Origin: Melanocharis versteri
Taxonomy: Eukaryota > Chordata > Aves > Passeriformes > Melanocharitidae
NCBI GenBank assembly: GCA_013397845.1
Contig: VZTG01004272.1
Coordinates: 62,001 to 126,000, forward strand
Direction: 5' to 3'
DNA: 64,000 nt
The notes under the pieces were generated by a model that was given only the letters and a program-made list of their open reading frames with translations, did not search any database and was not told the origin of the DNA. Below, piece by piece: positions 40,325-52,916 of the stretch (its first letter is position 1; the number at the start of each line of letters is the position of its first letter). The position numbers were made by a program, and so were the translations under genes.

Positions 40325-41134
40325 TGTTGTACTTTGACACTGGCTCAACACCAGGCACTCATGAGGGTCGCTCGCTCACCCTCCCCTGCCACAGCTGAGC
40401 AGAGGAGAGAAAAAATTAATGAAGAGTTCATGGGTTGAGATAAGGACTAGGAGAAAACACTCCAAGGGCAAAACAGGCTCAACGTAAAGTTGCAAAGTGA
40501 ATTTATTACTAACAGAATCAGAGGAGGATAATCAGAAATAAAATAAGCCCTTAAGATGCCTTTTTTCCCCCAGCCCCTCCCTCCTTCCCCCCAACAGTGC
40601 AGGGAGACACAGCATGGAGGTTTTTGGTCAGCTCATCACTGAGATTTTCTTCTGCTGCTCCAGGAGAGGAGTCCTTCCCCTGTGAGACCGTGGGGTGCTT
40701 TCCACAGGAGACAGTTCTCCTTGAACTTCCCCAGTGTGGGTCCGAATGTCACGAGCAGCAGTCCTGCCAAAACTGCTGCAATGTGAGTCCCTCCCACGGG
40801 CAAACAGTCCTCCCAAAACTGTTGTGAGGTGGGTCACTCTTCCACGAGGTACAGTCCTCCAAGGACAGGCTGCTCCACCTCTGATGGCCAGAGGAAGCCC
40901 TGCCCTGCGCCTGAAAGGCTGGTGAGAACCATTGTTGCTGTTACTATTTGTTTTTGTACCACACTGATGTTTCTGGTAACTTGTTCTGTGGGCTTTACCT
41001 TTTGTGCTTCCAGTTCCCCTCTCCGGCCACCACAAGGGATGGGGAGGGGAAGGTGGGGGAGGGAGAGAGCAGGGGAAGTTTGAAGAGCCTCGGTGGGAGG
41101 CTGAATTGAGGAGTACCATTCCTAAAGCACAACA
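40325..41134 (-). mobile_element. Solo LTR, avian ERV (probably ERVL-like), about 810 bp
   Basis: The + strand starts TGTTGTACTTTGA and ends CTAAAGCACAACA. The reverse complement of that end is TGTTGTGCTTTAG, so 11 of 13 terminal bases pair, with canonical TG...CA. On the - strand an AATAAA signal lies at 40502-40507. The interior carries the repeated family signature of short GTCC..CACGGG/GTGGGTCC blocks (40680-40860), typical of a common songbird LTR family. No internal gag/pol region adjoins it, hence solo LTR. No matching 5-bp target duplication was found, so the insertion is old or the edges are slightly off. The 174-codon frame on - and the 76- and 84-codon frames on + lie inside the LTR and are not genes. 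Confidence 0.75.
40502..40507 (-). promoter_or_regulatory. LTR polyadenylation signal AATAAA
   Basis: TTTATT on the + strand, AATAAA on the LTR sense strand, about 180 bases from the LTR 3' end. This marks the R region of the element. Confidence 0.55.
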
Positions 41135-44100
41135 CCCATCTAAGCCAGTCAAGGCTCCCTGATATTTAAAAAGATGATGAACGCAGGAGTCTGCAGCCTG
41201 TGTCTAGTGGAGCTATCGACCAAGCAATGTGGTTCCTTTTATTGAGATAACATCAGGATAATCTGGTTTGGGGCCTCTTCTTCCAGTGGCAAGCCATGAA
41301 AAATTGTTACCAAAATACATGGGTAAATTATTCTTTTTTCTCTCTCTTTGGGTTATTAAATATGGCATGATAGATTAGGAAAACTCACCTGATTTGCAAA
41401 AGATAAAAAGAAATTACCTAAATGACGTGCTTTACCTTTTTGAGTTACATCCACCAGTAGAGAATGCCTAAATTCATATGCCACAATCAGCAATTGCACA
41501 AGAGGAAAGACAGCTTTGTAGGCCTCACCTTTATGTGTTACATTTGTAAAATTAATTTGTTGTCATTTGCCCCACATATTCTTTTTACAACCCACAAGAA
41601 CGTAAGAAGCTTAAGGAAACAACAAAAGAAAAATCAGGACATCTCTGTACAAATTGAAATAAAACTGATATATATATATAACAAGGAGACAAATATTTAA
41701 AAGATTAATTTTATCATTAGCTGAATCTTTTAGGGTAATTTTGCCATCACCAAAGCAACGTTAATAAGCAACTGTACAGTAAGACACAGCAGAGCTGTGA
41801 TTAAAGAGGGGGATGTTTAACTAATAGACTTTGGAATGTGCTTCCCACCTGCACGGTTCTGGCTTATTCAGAGAACACCCAGCAGCGGACTGTGCACATA
41901 AGGGGCAAGAAGAGAGGTTTCTGAAAGCACCAAACTTAGTTAGAACTGGCACATAATGACAAGATGAAATTATTACCTGTTCTGGCAGGAGTCCTCCCTC
42001 GGAAGCCAGGACTGTAATTTAAGAATCAAAGAACAGTGTACAATCTCCCACTTCCTCCCCTTGATTTTTCTACGCATATTATGAAGGGAAAGGGAAGATG
42101 CCATAATTGAATGGCAACAGAGTGCTTGAAATCTATTGCTGTGCTTTTCATGAAAGTGAGGTGGGTGTGTTTGTATGAGAAATAAGCATGGAAGTCTTTG
42201 GTGCCTGCTTTCAACTTTGAAGCTTTAGCTAGCAGTATTGGTGGAAGCCATAGAACAGTATCTATGAAAACCCTGAATCTTTAATAAAGACATGGATCTC
42301 TGCAACAGGAATTACCACATGCAGATCTTCAGGGACACGCTTCATTCACCCATGTTTCTTATTCTGCAGTTTACAAATCAGTATCTTGTATAAAGCCAAG
42401 TCTTGGAGTTCATTTATAAACTAGGATAAAATGTGACTGAAGTTGGTCTTTCTCTAGTGGCCTTTGGATGAGCTTCTTAATTCTTATTCTTTATTTATTT
42501 AGGACAACTTTTACACACCATGTCAATTTACCTATAAGTTCTGAATAAAACCTCTTAGTAGTATCATTAGTATGATGCACAAAGTTACGTGCTTTCTCTT
42601 CTTGTTGAGCTCAATTCTATGAACTTTTGAAAATGTTAGAATACTAGATACTAAGATTAGATACTGAACGTTGATAAATCTGATTTTGAATTTGCAGTGA
42701 AATTTCAAATTTTGATGAATTTTACATGGCTTAAAGTTTTGAAGTGGATATTTTAAAACCATTATAATGGTACATTAAAACAGTAGTTACATCTTGGCCA
42801 CATGCATTCCCAATTTGGTATAAAGAGCTCAGACAGCAGAAATCCGAATGACAGTTGACAACAAATTGCTCCTAAATTCTCTATAATAGTGTTACCTCTG
42901 AGTTTGTTTTATAATTGTTACAGATTCATGTTCAAAGTATAGTTTGGTGTTAGGCTAATTCTTATTTATTCTGTGTAATAGTCATTCAATAAAGGAAGTT
43001 AATCAATCAGAGATAGTAGTGACAGTAGAAAGAAGATGGTACATCACATAGATGTGTCTGAAAGACTCAGTGGAATCTTAACTAGTGCAAACAGCTAAGA
43101 TGTTTGAGTATCATGATAACCTTAATAGTTTTGTGTTCCAGTAGAACCTCAAAGATTTTACAGTAAACAGTAGGAGCAAGCTGAAGTTCCTATGTTATCA
43201 CCAAGCAGCAAGGGATGACCTGCCTTTGGGGAAGATGGTTGTGTCAGCTCACGGTGATTTTTCTGTTCTTAACTGTGGGTGAAGGAAGGAGAGAGGTTTT
43301 TGAGCTAGGAGAAATGCAGTCTCTTGTTCACATGTACATAGTTTAGAAGGAGTTTGTTAAGCAGGAGGGCAAAGCTGAGTGCTACAATCCTTGCACAAGA
43401 ATGGTGTACACCTCAGTTACAGGATCCGGCTTTGGTATCCATGGTTGACCTGCTTTGGCTTTTATTTCACATCGTTCTGCTCTTGAATTTACAAATTCAT
43501 CCCACTCAGTATTTGATTTCTGATCTACACTCCAACGGCAATCCCAGGAAAGTGATGAGGGTCCCTACCAAATAGCCCCTCCTCAGAAGGCTGCTGGAGA
43601 ACACTTCCATGGAGTTGCAGGTCTCCTGAAAACCTCTGCACGAAGGGCTGAGGAGCTACAAAGAACTTAGAGCTGAAAGTTATTAAAAGACAGAGCAAAA
43701 GGCCAATCCACGTATTGCCTCTAACATTTCTCTCTAAGCACATAAACCAGATGAAGAATTAACTGGTTGTAACTGGGCTCAACCACTTTCATGCATTTGT
43801 GGCTAATTGATCATTTTGTCTTTAGTCGTGGTCCCTGAAAGATGGGATGCTTGTACATGTTGAGGTGGCATGAGGGTTCTTTGTGAGAAATAGGCTTGAA
43901 ATTCTGTTCCAGAAAGAGGTGAGGGGACCAGGTTTGTACCATCAGTTTAGGATTACTGGTTGTAACTTGCGTTGTGTTATACCTAAGAGCTCTGGGAGGA
44001 GACAACATGCACATGCTGTCAGAGACAGGGCAAAAAGTGGTTTTGTGGCTCTGAGGACTTGGAGTCTGAAGCAAGGAACTAGTAACTCAACCAGGAAAAG

Positions 44101-45391
44101 CAGAGAAAAGGATGAAAAGCTCTCGGTGCTGTTTACTGGGATCCTATGAGAATGGGTGGCAGAACATGGAGAGGGTTCGGTGCTGAAAGACACCACTTAG
44201 GTTAAAGCAGTGATAGAACTATTTGGTTTACTCAGGTCACAAATCCCACCCTGTCTGTGTGTGCAAACACTTCAGGCAGAGGAGGGAGAGGGGGAAATAG
44301 CAGAAGGGCCTGGCTGTAACACTGGGTGAGCTACAAGAGCAGAAGGAGAGGGAAGATGATTCATCTGTGAGAAGGCTGTATGATCTCCTGAGCTGGGATT
44401 AGTTCTGGTGAGTCTGATAAAGTGCAAGTCCTCTCACTCCATACCTTTCAGCTGCAGGAAGGAAGAAGAAATAGCATCCTCCTTTCCCACTCTTTTCTCC
44501 CTGGGAGGACTGTGCATTGCCTCCCGAGTTGCCAGCCTCTGAAAGGGCTGTTTTTAAGATATTTGCTCATCTGCCCAGGGTCTGAAGGAGAGAACCTGAA
44601 CTGCATCGCTGCACTGGCTGCTTTTTTCTGCCTCGTGTACTTTCTTTCATTTGTTTTTCAGTCAATGCAGACAATAATTATTCCCTGTATAAATGTCTTT
44701 TGGGTACAATTGCAAGTCTCCAGAAAATACAAGGAAAACTACAGTATAATGAAGTACATAAACCCAATGCTGATGCTGAAATAACTTTCGGCTTTCGACA
44801 GAGGAGACTCACAAGTCTTGATAGTGATGACCTAGTAGCGTATTTTAATATGGGAGTTCTAAAATCTTTAAAATTTTTCCATCAAGCTTTATATTACATG
44901 ACATTTCAATTAATTGTGGAGTACCATTAGAAAAGGAGGGAAGGATTTTTCTGACAAATGATGACACTGTAAGTAATGATTTGGGTGCTGTGCACTTGAA
45001 TGCTAATTCTGTTATGGCTTCGAATATGAGACGTGATTAATTAGGAAGGTTTTCACGTGATTTAAAGGATCCAGAAATTAGCCCACAGCTGTTCCCTGTT
45101 TGGAAAGTAGCTCCTTATTTTGCAAGAGGTGATAGATTATCCATTTGAAAGGCATTTGTTCTTCATTGTGCCATCCTGGGCTTCAGTAAGTAAAGGCAGA
45201 TCCACAAAGAGGGATCGTGCCCTCCAGCAGTGTGTCAAGAGCAGTGCATGTCCCACTTCTGGGTGTGTGGGGACGTGACATGAAGCGCTCTCTCTCTCTC
45301 ATCATGGGCTGGGAACACGAGCTGTGATAAGAGTGTCTGGCTATAAGAGTGCTTGCAGTGCTCACAGCCATTTCCAGAGCCTACGAATGGT
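41135..45391. other. Unique AT-rich non-coding DNA
   Basis: No gene was recognised. The longest open frame is 120 codons (44422-44784, +), with no recognisable product. A short (TA)n run lies at 41668-41680. The patch 44940-45150 has a regulatory look (reported as a finding). A CT-rich microsatellite sits near 45288-45300. Confidence 0.5.
41668..41680. repeat. (TA)n microsatellite
   Basis: Thirteen bases of alternating A and T follow AAACTG. Confidence 0.85.
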
Positions 45392-46058
45392 TGTGGGAGT
45401 TTAGATAAGTCCTTGCCTTTTGTCCAGGCTTCTGGCAGCAGGCAGTGACTTTATTGAGGTGGCCAGCACCCCAAAATCCACTCTTATTCGTAAGTTCTTT
45501 AATAATGGCTGATTTGGTCTATTATAGAATGGATTATTTATTTAATAGACAAAGATATAAGACTTAAAAAAACTAATACTACACAGGAATAAAGACAAAA
45601 AAAAGAGAAAACTACTAGTAGGTAAATACAGCGCAAGGTTGAAGGTACTTATTAATGTTACAGCTAGCTAAGAAATAATATCACTTAGGATTCAATGTGT
45701 CTTACCATCCAATTGTTGATGCAGCACACATCATCCTTTCACTCAATCCCCAGAGAAGTAACCACAGAATCTGCATCCAGATTCTGGGGAGAAGTCTCCC
45801 ACACTTTCAGGGTGTGTGTGTGTGTAAGGCTTCTGCCTCTGTGATAGCTCGTGTGTCTTTTATAGTTTGTAAAACAGTGTCTCTCAGTCAAGAGTATTTC
45901 CTTTATCTCTTCCCACACTGTCTCTCCAGACTAAGGTGTGGGTTCTTAGCTGATGTCTGAGCCCTTGTGGTGCCAGAGATGATCCCTGCTGGGCCTTTCA
46001 GCCCCTGGGTTACCTCTATCTGTGGCAGAGAGGAGGGGGTGGCAGACGTCCTGCCACA
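45392..46058 (-). mobile_element. Solo LTR, avian ERV type, about 667 bp
   Basis: The + strand starts TGTGGGAG and ends CTGCCACA. The inverse of the end is TGTGGCAG, so 7 of 8 terminal bases pair. On the sense (-) strand there is a TATA box (CTATAAAAGAC, + coordinates about 45858-45868). Further downstream is an AATAAAG poly(A) signal (+ coordinates about 45450-45457). These are the expected landmarks of an LTR promoter and R/U5 boundary in the right order. The U3 half is homologous to window positions 1-313. No coding region flanks it, and no clear target duplication was found. Confidence 0.72.
45812..45825 (+). repeat. (GT)7 microsatellite
   Basis: Seven GT units lie inside the LTR at 45392-46058. 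The related copy at the window start lacks the expansion there. Confidence 0.9.
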
Positions 46059-46275
46059 CTACCCCATGCGGGTGTTCCCAGCATCCCACAAGGATGTACC
46101 TGAGATGGTCTTTGCTTCCAGACAAGCCATGCCAAAACATCCCTGGCCTCTGCTCTGGAGTGGGAGGTTGGAGCTCTAGGAGAGGTCCATCAGATTGCCA
46201 GAGGATGGTGGTGTGTTTGGGAGGCGAAGGGGAAATCCTGCATGGAATCAAAGTGAGAGATGGAGAAATAGCAGG

Positions 46276-46317
46276 ATGTTTTTCCTGCATCCAGTTATGT
46301 TTTTCCTGCATGCAGTT
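46276..46317 (+). repeat. 21-bp tandem duplication
   Basis: Two adjacent 21-bp copies starting ATGTTTTTCCTGCAT differ at one base (CCAGTT against GCAGTT). Confidence 0.9.
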
Positions 46318-47174
46318 TGTATCCCATTTCAGAGGCTGTGGGCACTGCCCTAACTAGAGCAAAGCCAAAACCCCCAGTCCTGCTGGAACCTGAGGTGTGC
46401 CCATGTATAACTGGCCTCACAGGACATTTCAATGAAAGGAAATCGTGGCTATAAAGCAATAGGCATAATTGGCCAACTGATGTCTGAGGTGGAACTGGAG
46501 CTCCTTACATCATTCAGAGCCCCTGGAGATGCCCTGATTTTGCATTTCCTGAGGTATTTGTGCATGGGTAGAATTCAAGTTGTAAAGTGGCTTTCTACTG
46601 CTGTGTTCCTATTCCTGCATAATATCCTGTAATTTCCTAAATGATGTTAACTTTAATGATTTAACAAGAAATATAATTATGGTTTCTACAGCAACCGTGA
46701 CTTTAAATATCCTGTATTATGTACATGTATAATCTCAAATATAATGAAAGGCTAATGCAGCTCATTGCATGTAAACTATATTCAGAGTTAAAACTTTTAG
46801 GAGACAACTGCTTTTGAATGATCAGGATGGAAAAACACGCATGAGAAGCCCCTCCTTAGCATAGGAATTTATGTTGGTACATGCTCAGGTAATTAAAAAT
46901 AAAGTATATTTTGGACTTTCCAAGCCAATTTGTTTCTTGACTGAAAATAAACAGGTGAGTATAGTTTGGCAGTGTGGTTTACACTGTGTAGAAGTTTACG
47001 AACGCACCCTCTGATGCAGAATGATTGTGTTGCTCCTAGGAAATGTTGACACCACTTGTCATCTGGGAAAGCAGCGCTGCCAGCAGATTGCTGATGGCTC
47101 TTTGCTGTTTTCCTCTGAGACCCTGCTTCATGTCTGAGGGTGTCGTGTTCCCATCAGCACAAACCTCCCCAGAG

Positions 47175-47216
47175 ACGTTTGCCTTTGAGAACAGGTACGT
47201 TTGCCTTTGAGAACAG
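47175..47216 (+). repeat. 22-bp tandem duplication
   Basis: ACGTTTGCCTTTGAGAACAG plus GT at 47175-47196 is repeated from 47197, followed by a further partial GAACAGGTACGT. This is slippage-type duplication. Confidence 0.88.
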
Positions 47217-47652
47217 AACAGGTACGTCTGTGTGAAGCCACTTTTAGCTCTCACAGAAGTTTGCTGTCCTCTGCCCTAAGCAAGGGAAGGAAAGGAGTCT
47301 GGAAAAGGTGCCAGCACTGCTGTGAGCAGGGAGGCAGCTCAGAGTGAGGGGGGCAGCGCTTGGGCTGAGAAAACAGGTGCCCCTTAAAGCAGTTGGGAAA
47401 GTTGCCAAAGGGCTGGGAACCCCAAAGGAGTGGAAGCATGGGGCCTCCCTCCTCACCCAAACCAGAGAGGAGCACTCCTCCCTCCAGACAGCAGAAATGT
47501 GAATTTTCAGTATTTCTTTTGCTTTAAAACTCTTCAAATCCATATTATAGAGTGGGTCTGGGAAGATTCTTTTCTTCTCTTGCAGTCACAACTCTGATGT
47601 CTTAGGTACAGAAGGTGAGGCCAAATAGGTTTCTTCCCTTAAATTTGAAGTG

Positions 47653-47669
47653 TTTTTTTTTTTTTTTTT
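47653..47669 (+). repeat. Poly(T) run, 17 bases
   Basis: Homopolymer T17. Read on the - strand it would be an A tail, but the sequence preceding it on that strand has no gene-like or retroposon body that I recognise. Confidence 0.85.
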
Positions 47670-49334
47670 GGCTGAAGTGGATTTGTTCTTTTGGATTTTT
47701 GTCAGTGTCTGAGAGCGGCATTTGATTTGATGTCTCCAAACAAGTAGTTCTGTGCTTCATACCCCAGTAGATCTGTGAAAATATGGAGGAGGTTCAAATA
47801 CAGCACCAAATACCTAAACTTTTAATAAGGACTTGAATTATAAGTCCTTATAAATCACACTTCTGATAATAATGTATATTATTAATGAATAGAAAATAAG
47901 TGTGGCTATTTTATGTAGGGTACCTGTCCTTGTGGTTTGAACCTAAGAAGTTAAGAATGTGACTTAGTTTCTGAGTTTATATTTATATTTCTATTAACCA
48001 TGTCAGTTCCTCTGGATTTTCACTGGATCAGCTCACTGAGACCTGTGCAATGCAGAGCCCTGCCATTCCTTGGAGTCATTCCACAGTTCCCTGAGCCCAC
48101 TCAAACCCAGCTCAGCTAACTGGTGCCAGATTTTAACCCTCATGTGCACCCAGAGACAAACCACCTCCAGCTGGGACTGTTGTGCTGTAGCTTTAGGCAA
48201 GCAGTTAGTAAAAAATACGCTGGAAAGCCAGTGAAATTTCAAACAAAAATAAAAGCACGCCAAGAGTTAGAACAAAAGCCAAGCTAACAAGAGGCTGGCA
48301 GAGATAATGATTTTTGTCTAGCAGGAGGATTTAAAATATTTAGTATCCAATCTCCTGCCCCTGTCATTCTCTGACTAAACTGTGATAAGTTTTAATGCTA
48401 CTGAAAGACACATACATTAGTTTACCCTGAAAAATCTCTTTCCTCTTTTGTTCTAATGTGACCAAAGCTGCCGAGTTGCCATAAACAAGTCTGGGTCTTG
48501 TAGCAAATTATCTACCTCAGTTTGCAGAGACAGTGAATAAGCTAATCTCTTTTTCTCTTTACAGGATACTTCTACTGAAAAAGTAGAATTTATGTTTAAT
48601 AGTTTCACTGTTGATTTCTCTCCTTAGGATTATATAACCACCAGATGTCTCTAAAACCATACTCTCTCATAAACATTTTAAGTCTTTGAAGATGTTGAAA
48701 ATCTGGGATTTATAGGACTATTACATCCATCTACCCAGGGATCAAAAGCTCTATTACAATTACCCCAAGTGCAAAGTCAGAAAATTTATTTAGCTGAGCA
48801 GATAAATTTGAGAATTTTTGAAAGTCCTTATTTAATCTGTATACAGTAAAATCTAATATACTAACCTCCTTTTGAAATATAAAATTAAAATCCCTGTAGG
48901 ATACAGTACTTTTATAAAAAATGTGAGTAAGGGAAGATTTATTAAGTGGGAGAGAAATCCCATGAATCTGAATATGCCATATGGTATTTTATAACCTTTT
49001 GCTTATTTGAAGTTCATTCACTTTCATACAAATAGATTTTTTAAAATTCATATAAAGAAGTCCCCAGAGCAGCAGAATTTTTGATGAACTGGAGAAAAAT
49101 ATCAACTTCATGTTCTGAAGGATCCCTATTGCAAATATGCAATCCTTGATCTTCCTCTATTAAATCTTGAGGCTGTTAATTCAGTGAGATGAGATGACAG
49201 CCAACTTGTGACCTTGCAAATATTCAGGGCAGGAATACACAAGGTGAGGATATTGGTTGGTACAAACCGGGACCAGCTGGCAGGAAAAGGCACATCCACT
49301 CAGAAAAGGTGAACTTGAGCCTTGCAAATCTTGG

Positions 49335-49918
49335 CCTGCACCAAAAAAGGTGTGACCAGCAGGTTGAGGGAAGTGGTTCTGTGTCTCTACTCTGGAGGCC
49401 CCACCTGGAGTTCTGCATCCAGCTCTGGGGTCCTGGCACAGGAAGGATGTGGAGCTGTTGGAGAAAGTCCAGGGGAGGCCATGGAGCTGTTCCAAGGCTG
49501 GAACCCCTCTGCTCTGTGCCAGGCTGGGAGAGCTGGGGGTGCTCACCTGGAGGAGAGAAGGCTCCAGAGAGAGCTCAGAGCCCCTGCCAGGGCCTAAAGG
49601 GGCTCCAGGAGAGCTGGAGAGGGACTGGGGACAAGGGATGGAGGGACAGGACACAGGGAATGGCTTCCCAGTGCCAGAGGGCAGGGATGGATGGGATATT
49701 GGGCAGGAATTGTTCCCTGGGAGGGTGGGCAGGCCCTGGCACAGGGTGCCCAGAGCAGCTGTGGCTGCCCCTGGATCCCTGGCAGTGTCCAAGGCCAGGC
49801 TGGACACTGGGGCTTGGAGCAGCCTGGGACAGTGGGAGGTGTCCCTGCCCATGGCAGGGGTGGCACTGGATGGGCTTCAAGGTCTGTTCTCACCCAAAAC
49901 GTTCTGTGATTTATGAAA
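49335..49918 (+). mobile_element. Young CR1 LINE 3' end, songbird-type
   Basis: CR1 sense blocks in order: GACCAGCAGGTTGAGG, GGCCCCACCTGGAGTTCTGC, GAAGGCTCCAGAGAGAGCTC, GGGATATTGGGCAGGAATTG, GGTGCCCAGAGCAGCTGTGG, GGCTTGGAGCAGCCTGGGAC, TGCCCATGGCAGGGG, then a tail TTCTGTGATTTATGA, a decayed form of the CR1 3' octamers. Long perfect stretches are shared with the copy at 9000-9580, so the subfamily was probably active fairly recently. Large overlapping frames (239 and 155 codons on +, 223 and 212 codons on -) all come from this GC-rich repeat and its flanks and do not represent host proteins. Confidence 0.95.
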
Positions 49919-52916
49919 TTAAAACTATTGAGGAAGAAAGTGAAGCTCAAGGGTCTCCAGCATGGGAGCTGGGAAGTGGAGCAGGTCTTTCCCAGAGACA
50001 GGGAATGCCTGTACCTGGTGCTTCCTAAGGGAAAAGTCTTGGCACTATTTTTGCACTTGCACTTCTGCTTTCCCCCTGCCTGGGAGCATTCAGAGCTGTG
50101 ACCTAAGGTTGGCTGAGTAGCTGACATAGCTGTTGGGCAGGAAGTTCCCTGAGGAGCCATCAGATGGGGCAGAGCCATCTGAGCCCTGTGGCAGTGTCCT
50201 GGCTGCACCATCGAGGCACCAGGGGAAGGCACCCAGTGCCTCTGGGATGTGGCAGCATTGCTGGTGCCTCCTGCACTTCCCTGGCGGCTGCATTGGCTCG
50301 GCTCTAGCTGACCTCAAAACCCAATGGTTGAGCTCATCCAGATTTAACCATCCTCGGGAAAGAAACTTTATCTTTAAAGTGAATTTCAAGCATGACCACT
50401 CCCACCCCCCTTCCGAACTGGCAGAGCTGCAGTAGTGGTTTGGTATTTCAAAGCTTTGGGAGCTTTTTTCCCTGTCCTCATGGAGCTGTAGCTACAACTC
50501 CATTTAATGCAGGCTACCAAACAGGTGTTAGGTGATAACAACTTTCATTGCCAGCTTAAGCCAAAGTGGTTTCTGCTGTTGCATAATGTTTTATCTGCCT
50601 CGCATCTGTACAAATTATAGGTAGCAGCTTTGTACCTGGAAGGTAATTCCTGAAGAGGAGCTTCAGCCCTGGACGCAGAGCTTCACCTCTGGTAACTACA
50701 AATAAGTGGTTTGCCAAGTTCAAACTTCGGGGTGTTTTTTTCTTTTTAGTGATCTAGTCTCACTAATTATATTTATCATGCTATCAATATTTACATAGAG
50801 TAACATAAAAATGCGCGTATCTTTTGGGAGTCCCAGTTTCATATTAGAATTTTTGCAGTAAAAAAGAGCTAAGTAAGACCTTTTGTTCATAATAGTTTGC
50901 TGCTCTTGCCTGCTATAATTCTCTGGTGTTCCCATTCTGTCCTGAGCTGCCTCCCGTGCGTGCAGCTGACACCTGCAGAAGAGAAGGGAAGTGTTGGGGG
51001 TGGGTTTGAGGGATGGCTGTGCTGGAGGGATGGCAGCACATGTGTGCCACCTGGCCGAGGCTTGTGATTCCTGAGCTTAATGTGCAGCCCTTCCATACGC
51101 TCTGCAGGCATAACCAGTGTAACTGACCACGTTATGAAGTGTTCACCATCTCAAAGTGGGCACAGGAGCCTTTTGCCTCATTAAGCTGTTTGTTGTCTTG
51201 TTCTGTAGTGAACACAATAGATAAATTAGCACAGTGACCTGTGTTTGTGTGGTACATACCCCTACACTGTATCAGGCAGAACGAGGTTAAGAGCTGCATG
51301 TGCAAATTTTGCAGCAGTTGAAATGATTTATCATATTATTATCCATCTTTTGTAGGAATCATTAATGAGTTAATGTAGCATGTGAATCTAAGGCAGGGGG
51401 TGTAAAGAATGTATATGCTGATCAATAATTTGTGTGAGCTTGAAAAACATTGTGTTGAAATCAGTCATAATTAGCTGTAGATAAAATCCTAATAAATCAC
51501 TAGTGATGGAGTAGCTCTCTTCAAATTGAAAAAGAGTGGAAAGACTAGGAGAGGGGTCAGACCAGTGAGCTATGAAATTATTCAAGACAGGAAATGGTAA
51601 CAAGAAAAACTTGATACCCATACAAAGATAACCTGTATGGGAACATTTTAGTGAAGAAAATCCCCATTTTCCTGTGGAAGAAAGAGAAATTGAGAGAATA
51701 AATGATTATTTATTCCCAGGAAGCACCAGCCCCCCCTGTATAACTGAGTTTGTGTGTTACCACCCTCTGAGGCCACTGAAATGTCACCATTCTGCATTAT
51801 GAATGTTTTTAATGGGAAGAGTTAATTTCAATCAGAGTACTTCATCTTTCAGATAAGATGAAATGCTTTGATCATGCTGGCCCCAAGACGGATTTTAAAG
51901 CAGAGCCCTGTGTTATTTTAGAAGGAGTAAATTCATCTTCTGTCCCGTGCCGAGGACTGCAGAGGAGCTTGCTACTCCATTACTGTGTATTATTTGAGGA
52001 AGAGGGGAAAAAGTCTGTGATCATAACTTACTGTGTGTGTGGGAAGGAACAAAATGGAAGTTCAACCCTGGCATTGCAGTCATTGATGTCAATAGCATAA
52101 CAAGCTTTTTACATGGAAGCCTACATGCTGCAAACAAACCGCAATGTAAAATACTCGCAGCCATTCACAGAAATCCCCTGCTTTCAAAGTTAATGTTCTG
52201 AATTAACATAAGTATGCGATCAATATTTTCAGGCATGGGGATACCTCAAAATCAAAAAAATCAAATTCTGTCATTGTCAAGGCAATCGAACTAGGTAACA
52301 TTTAGCTCCTCAGTCTGCTGCACAAGCAGCAGCAAATGTGTTTAAAGATACTGGTTTTGGTCAGGCAGGGAAAACTGCCTTCTACAAGGAATTGTGTTAA
52401 CACTATATGAAGTGCCTTTTAGGTTTGTTTGGAGCATGGGGTCAACGTTTGGTCATCTCACTAAAATAAAAAAAAGCAAGCTGGTAGAAAAGAATTAAGA
52501 AGTGAATAGCCAAGATAACAGATGGAATTTCTCTCCAGGGAAAGACTGAAAAATGGATTTTATTTTTTCCTGGAGCATAATTAAGTGAAATTGTTGAAGG
52601 ATTTAAACTAGTTAAGGACATTTACAACACTAAGTATTAAGGTATACTTGAGGGTGCTGGGAGAAAATGCATTAGAGCACACAGGGCAGAGAACACAGGG
52701 ACCATCTCTCTGGCAGGCATGAGGGGTCCTTTGTGGCCATCACAGAGCTTTTGGGACAGTGACTTGTCTGTATTCAGTTTGTTGGATTTCTTCCACATCT
52801 CTTTTGTCCTTATGTTTAAGGACTTCTCTGTGCAGGTGAATTTATCTTTGCACACATGTAAGTTTTTTCAATCCGAAAGGAGCAGCAAGCTTACAGCCCA
52901 GCAGCTCCTGCAGGTG
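49919..52916. other. Unique non-coding DNA
   Basis: No gene was recognised. The patch 49930-50440 is GC-richer, with overlapping frames of about 100 codons on both strands and no recognisable product. From 50450 on the sequence is AT-rich. Confidence 0.55.

Larger units (their letters stand above)
46059..49334. other. Unique non-coding DNA with small tandem repeats
   Basis: No gene was recognised. It holds two short tandem duplications (46276-46317 and 47175-47216) and a T17 run at 47653-47669. AT-rich stretches at 46640-46800 resemble conserved non-coding DNA in composition only. Open frames are about 100 codons or shorter, apart from the ends of frames spilling over from neighbouring repeats. 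Confidence 0.5.

Noticed and set aside
40628..41152. 174-codon frame as a gene
   Set aside because: It lies almost wholly inside a solo LTR and has no resemblance to any retroviral or host protein.
1..46058. One full-length provirus bounded by the two related LTRs
   Set aside because: The LTRs are 45 kb apart, diverged from each other, and the DNA between them has no retroviral coding region but holds unrelated CR1 and LTR insertions.
46276..47216. CRISPR-like array from short direct repeats
   Set aside because: The repeats are immediately adjacent two-copy duplications without spacers, in vertebrate DNA.
49181..50232. Long open frames (239, 223, 212, 155 codons) as protein genes
   Set aside because: They overlap on both strands in one GC-rich CR1 copy and its flanks, and their residues are translations of CR1 3' sequence read in wrong frames.
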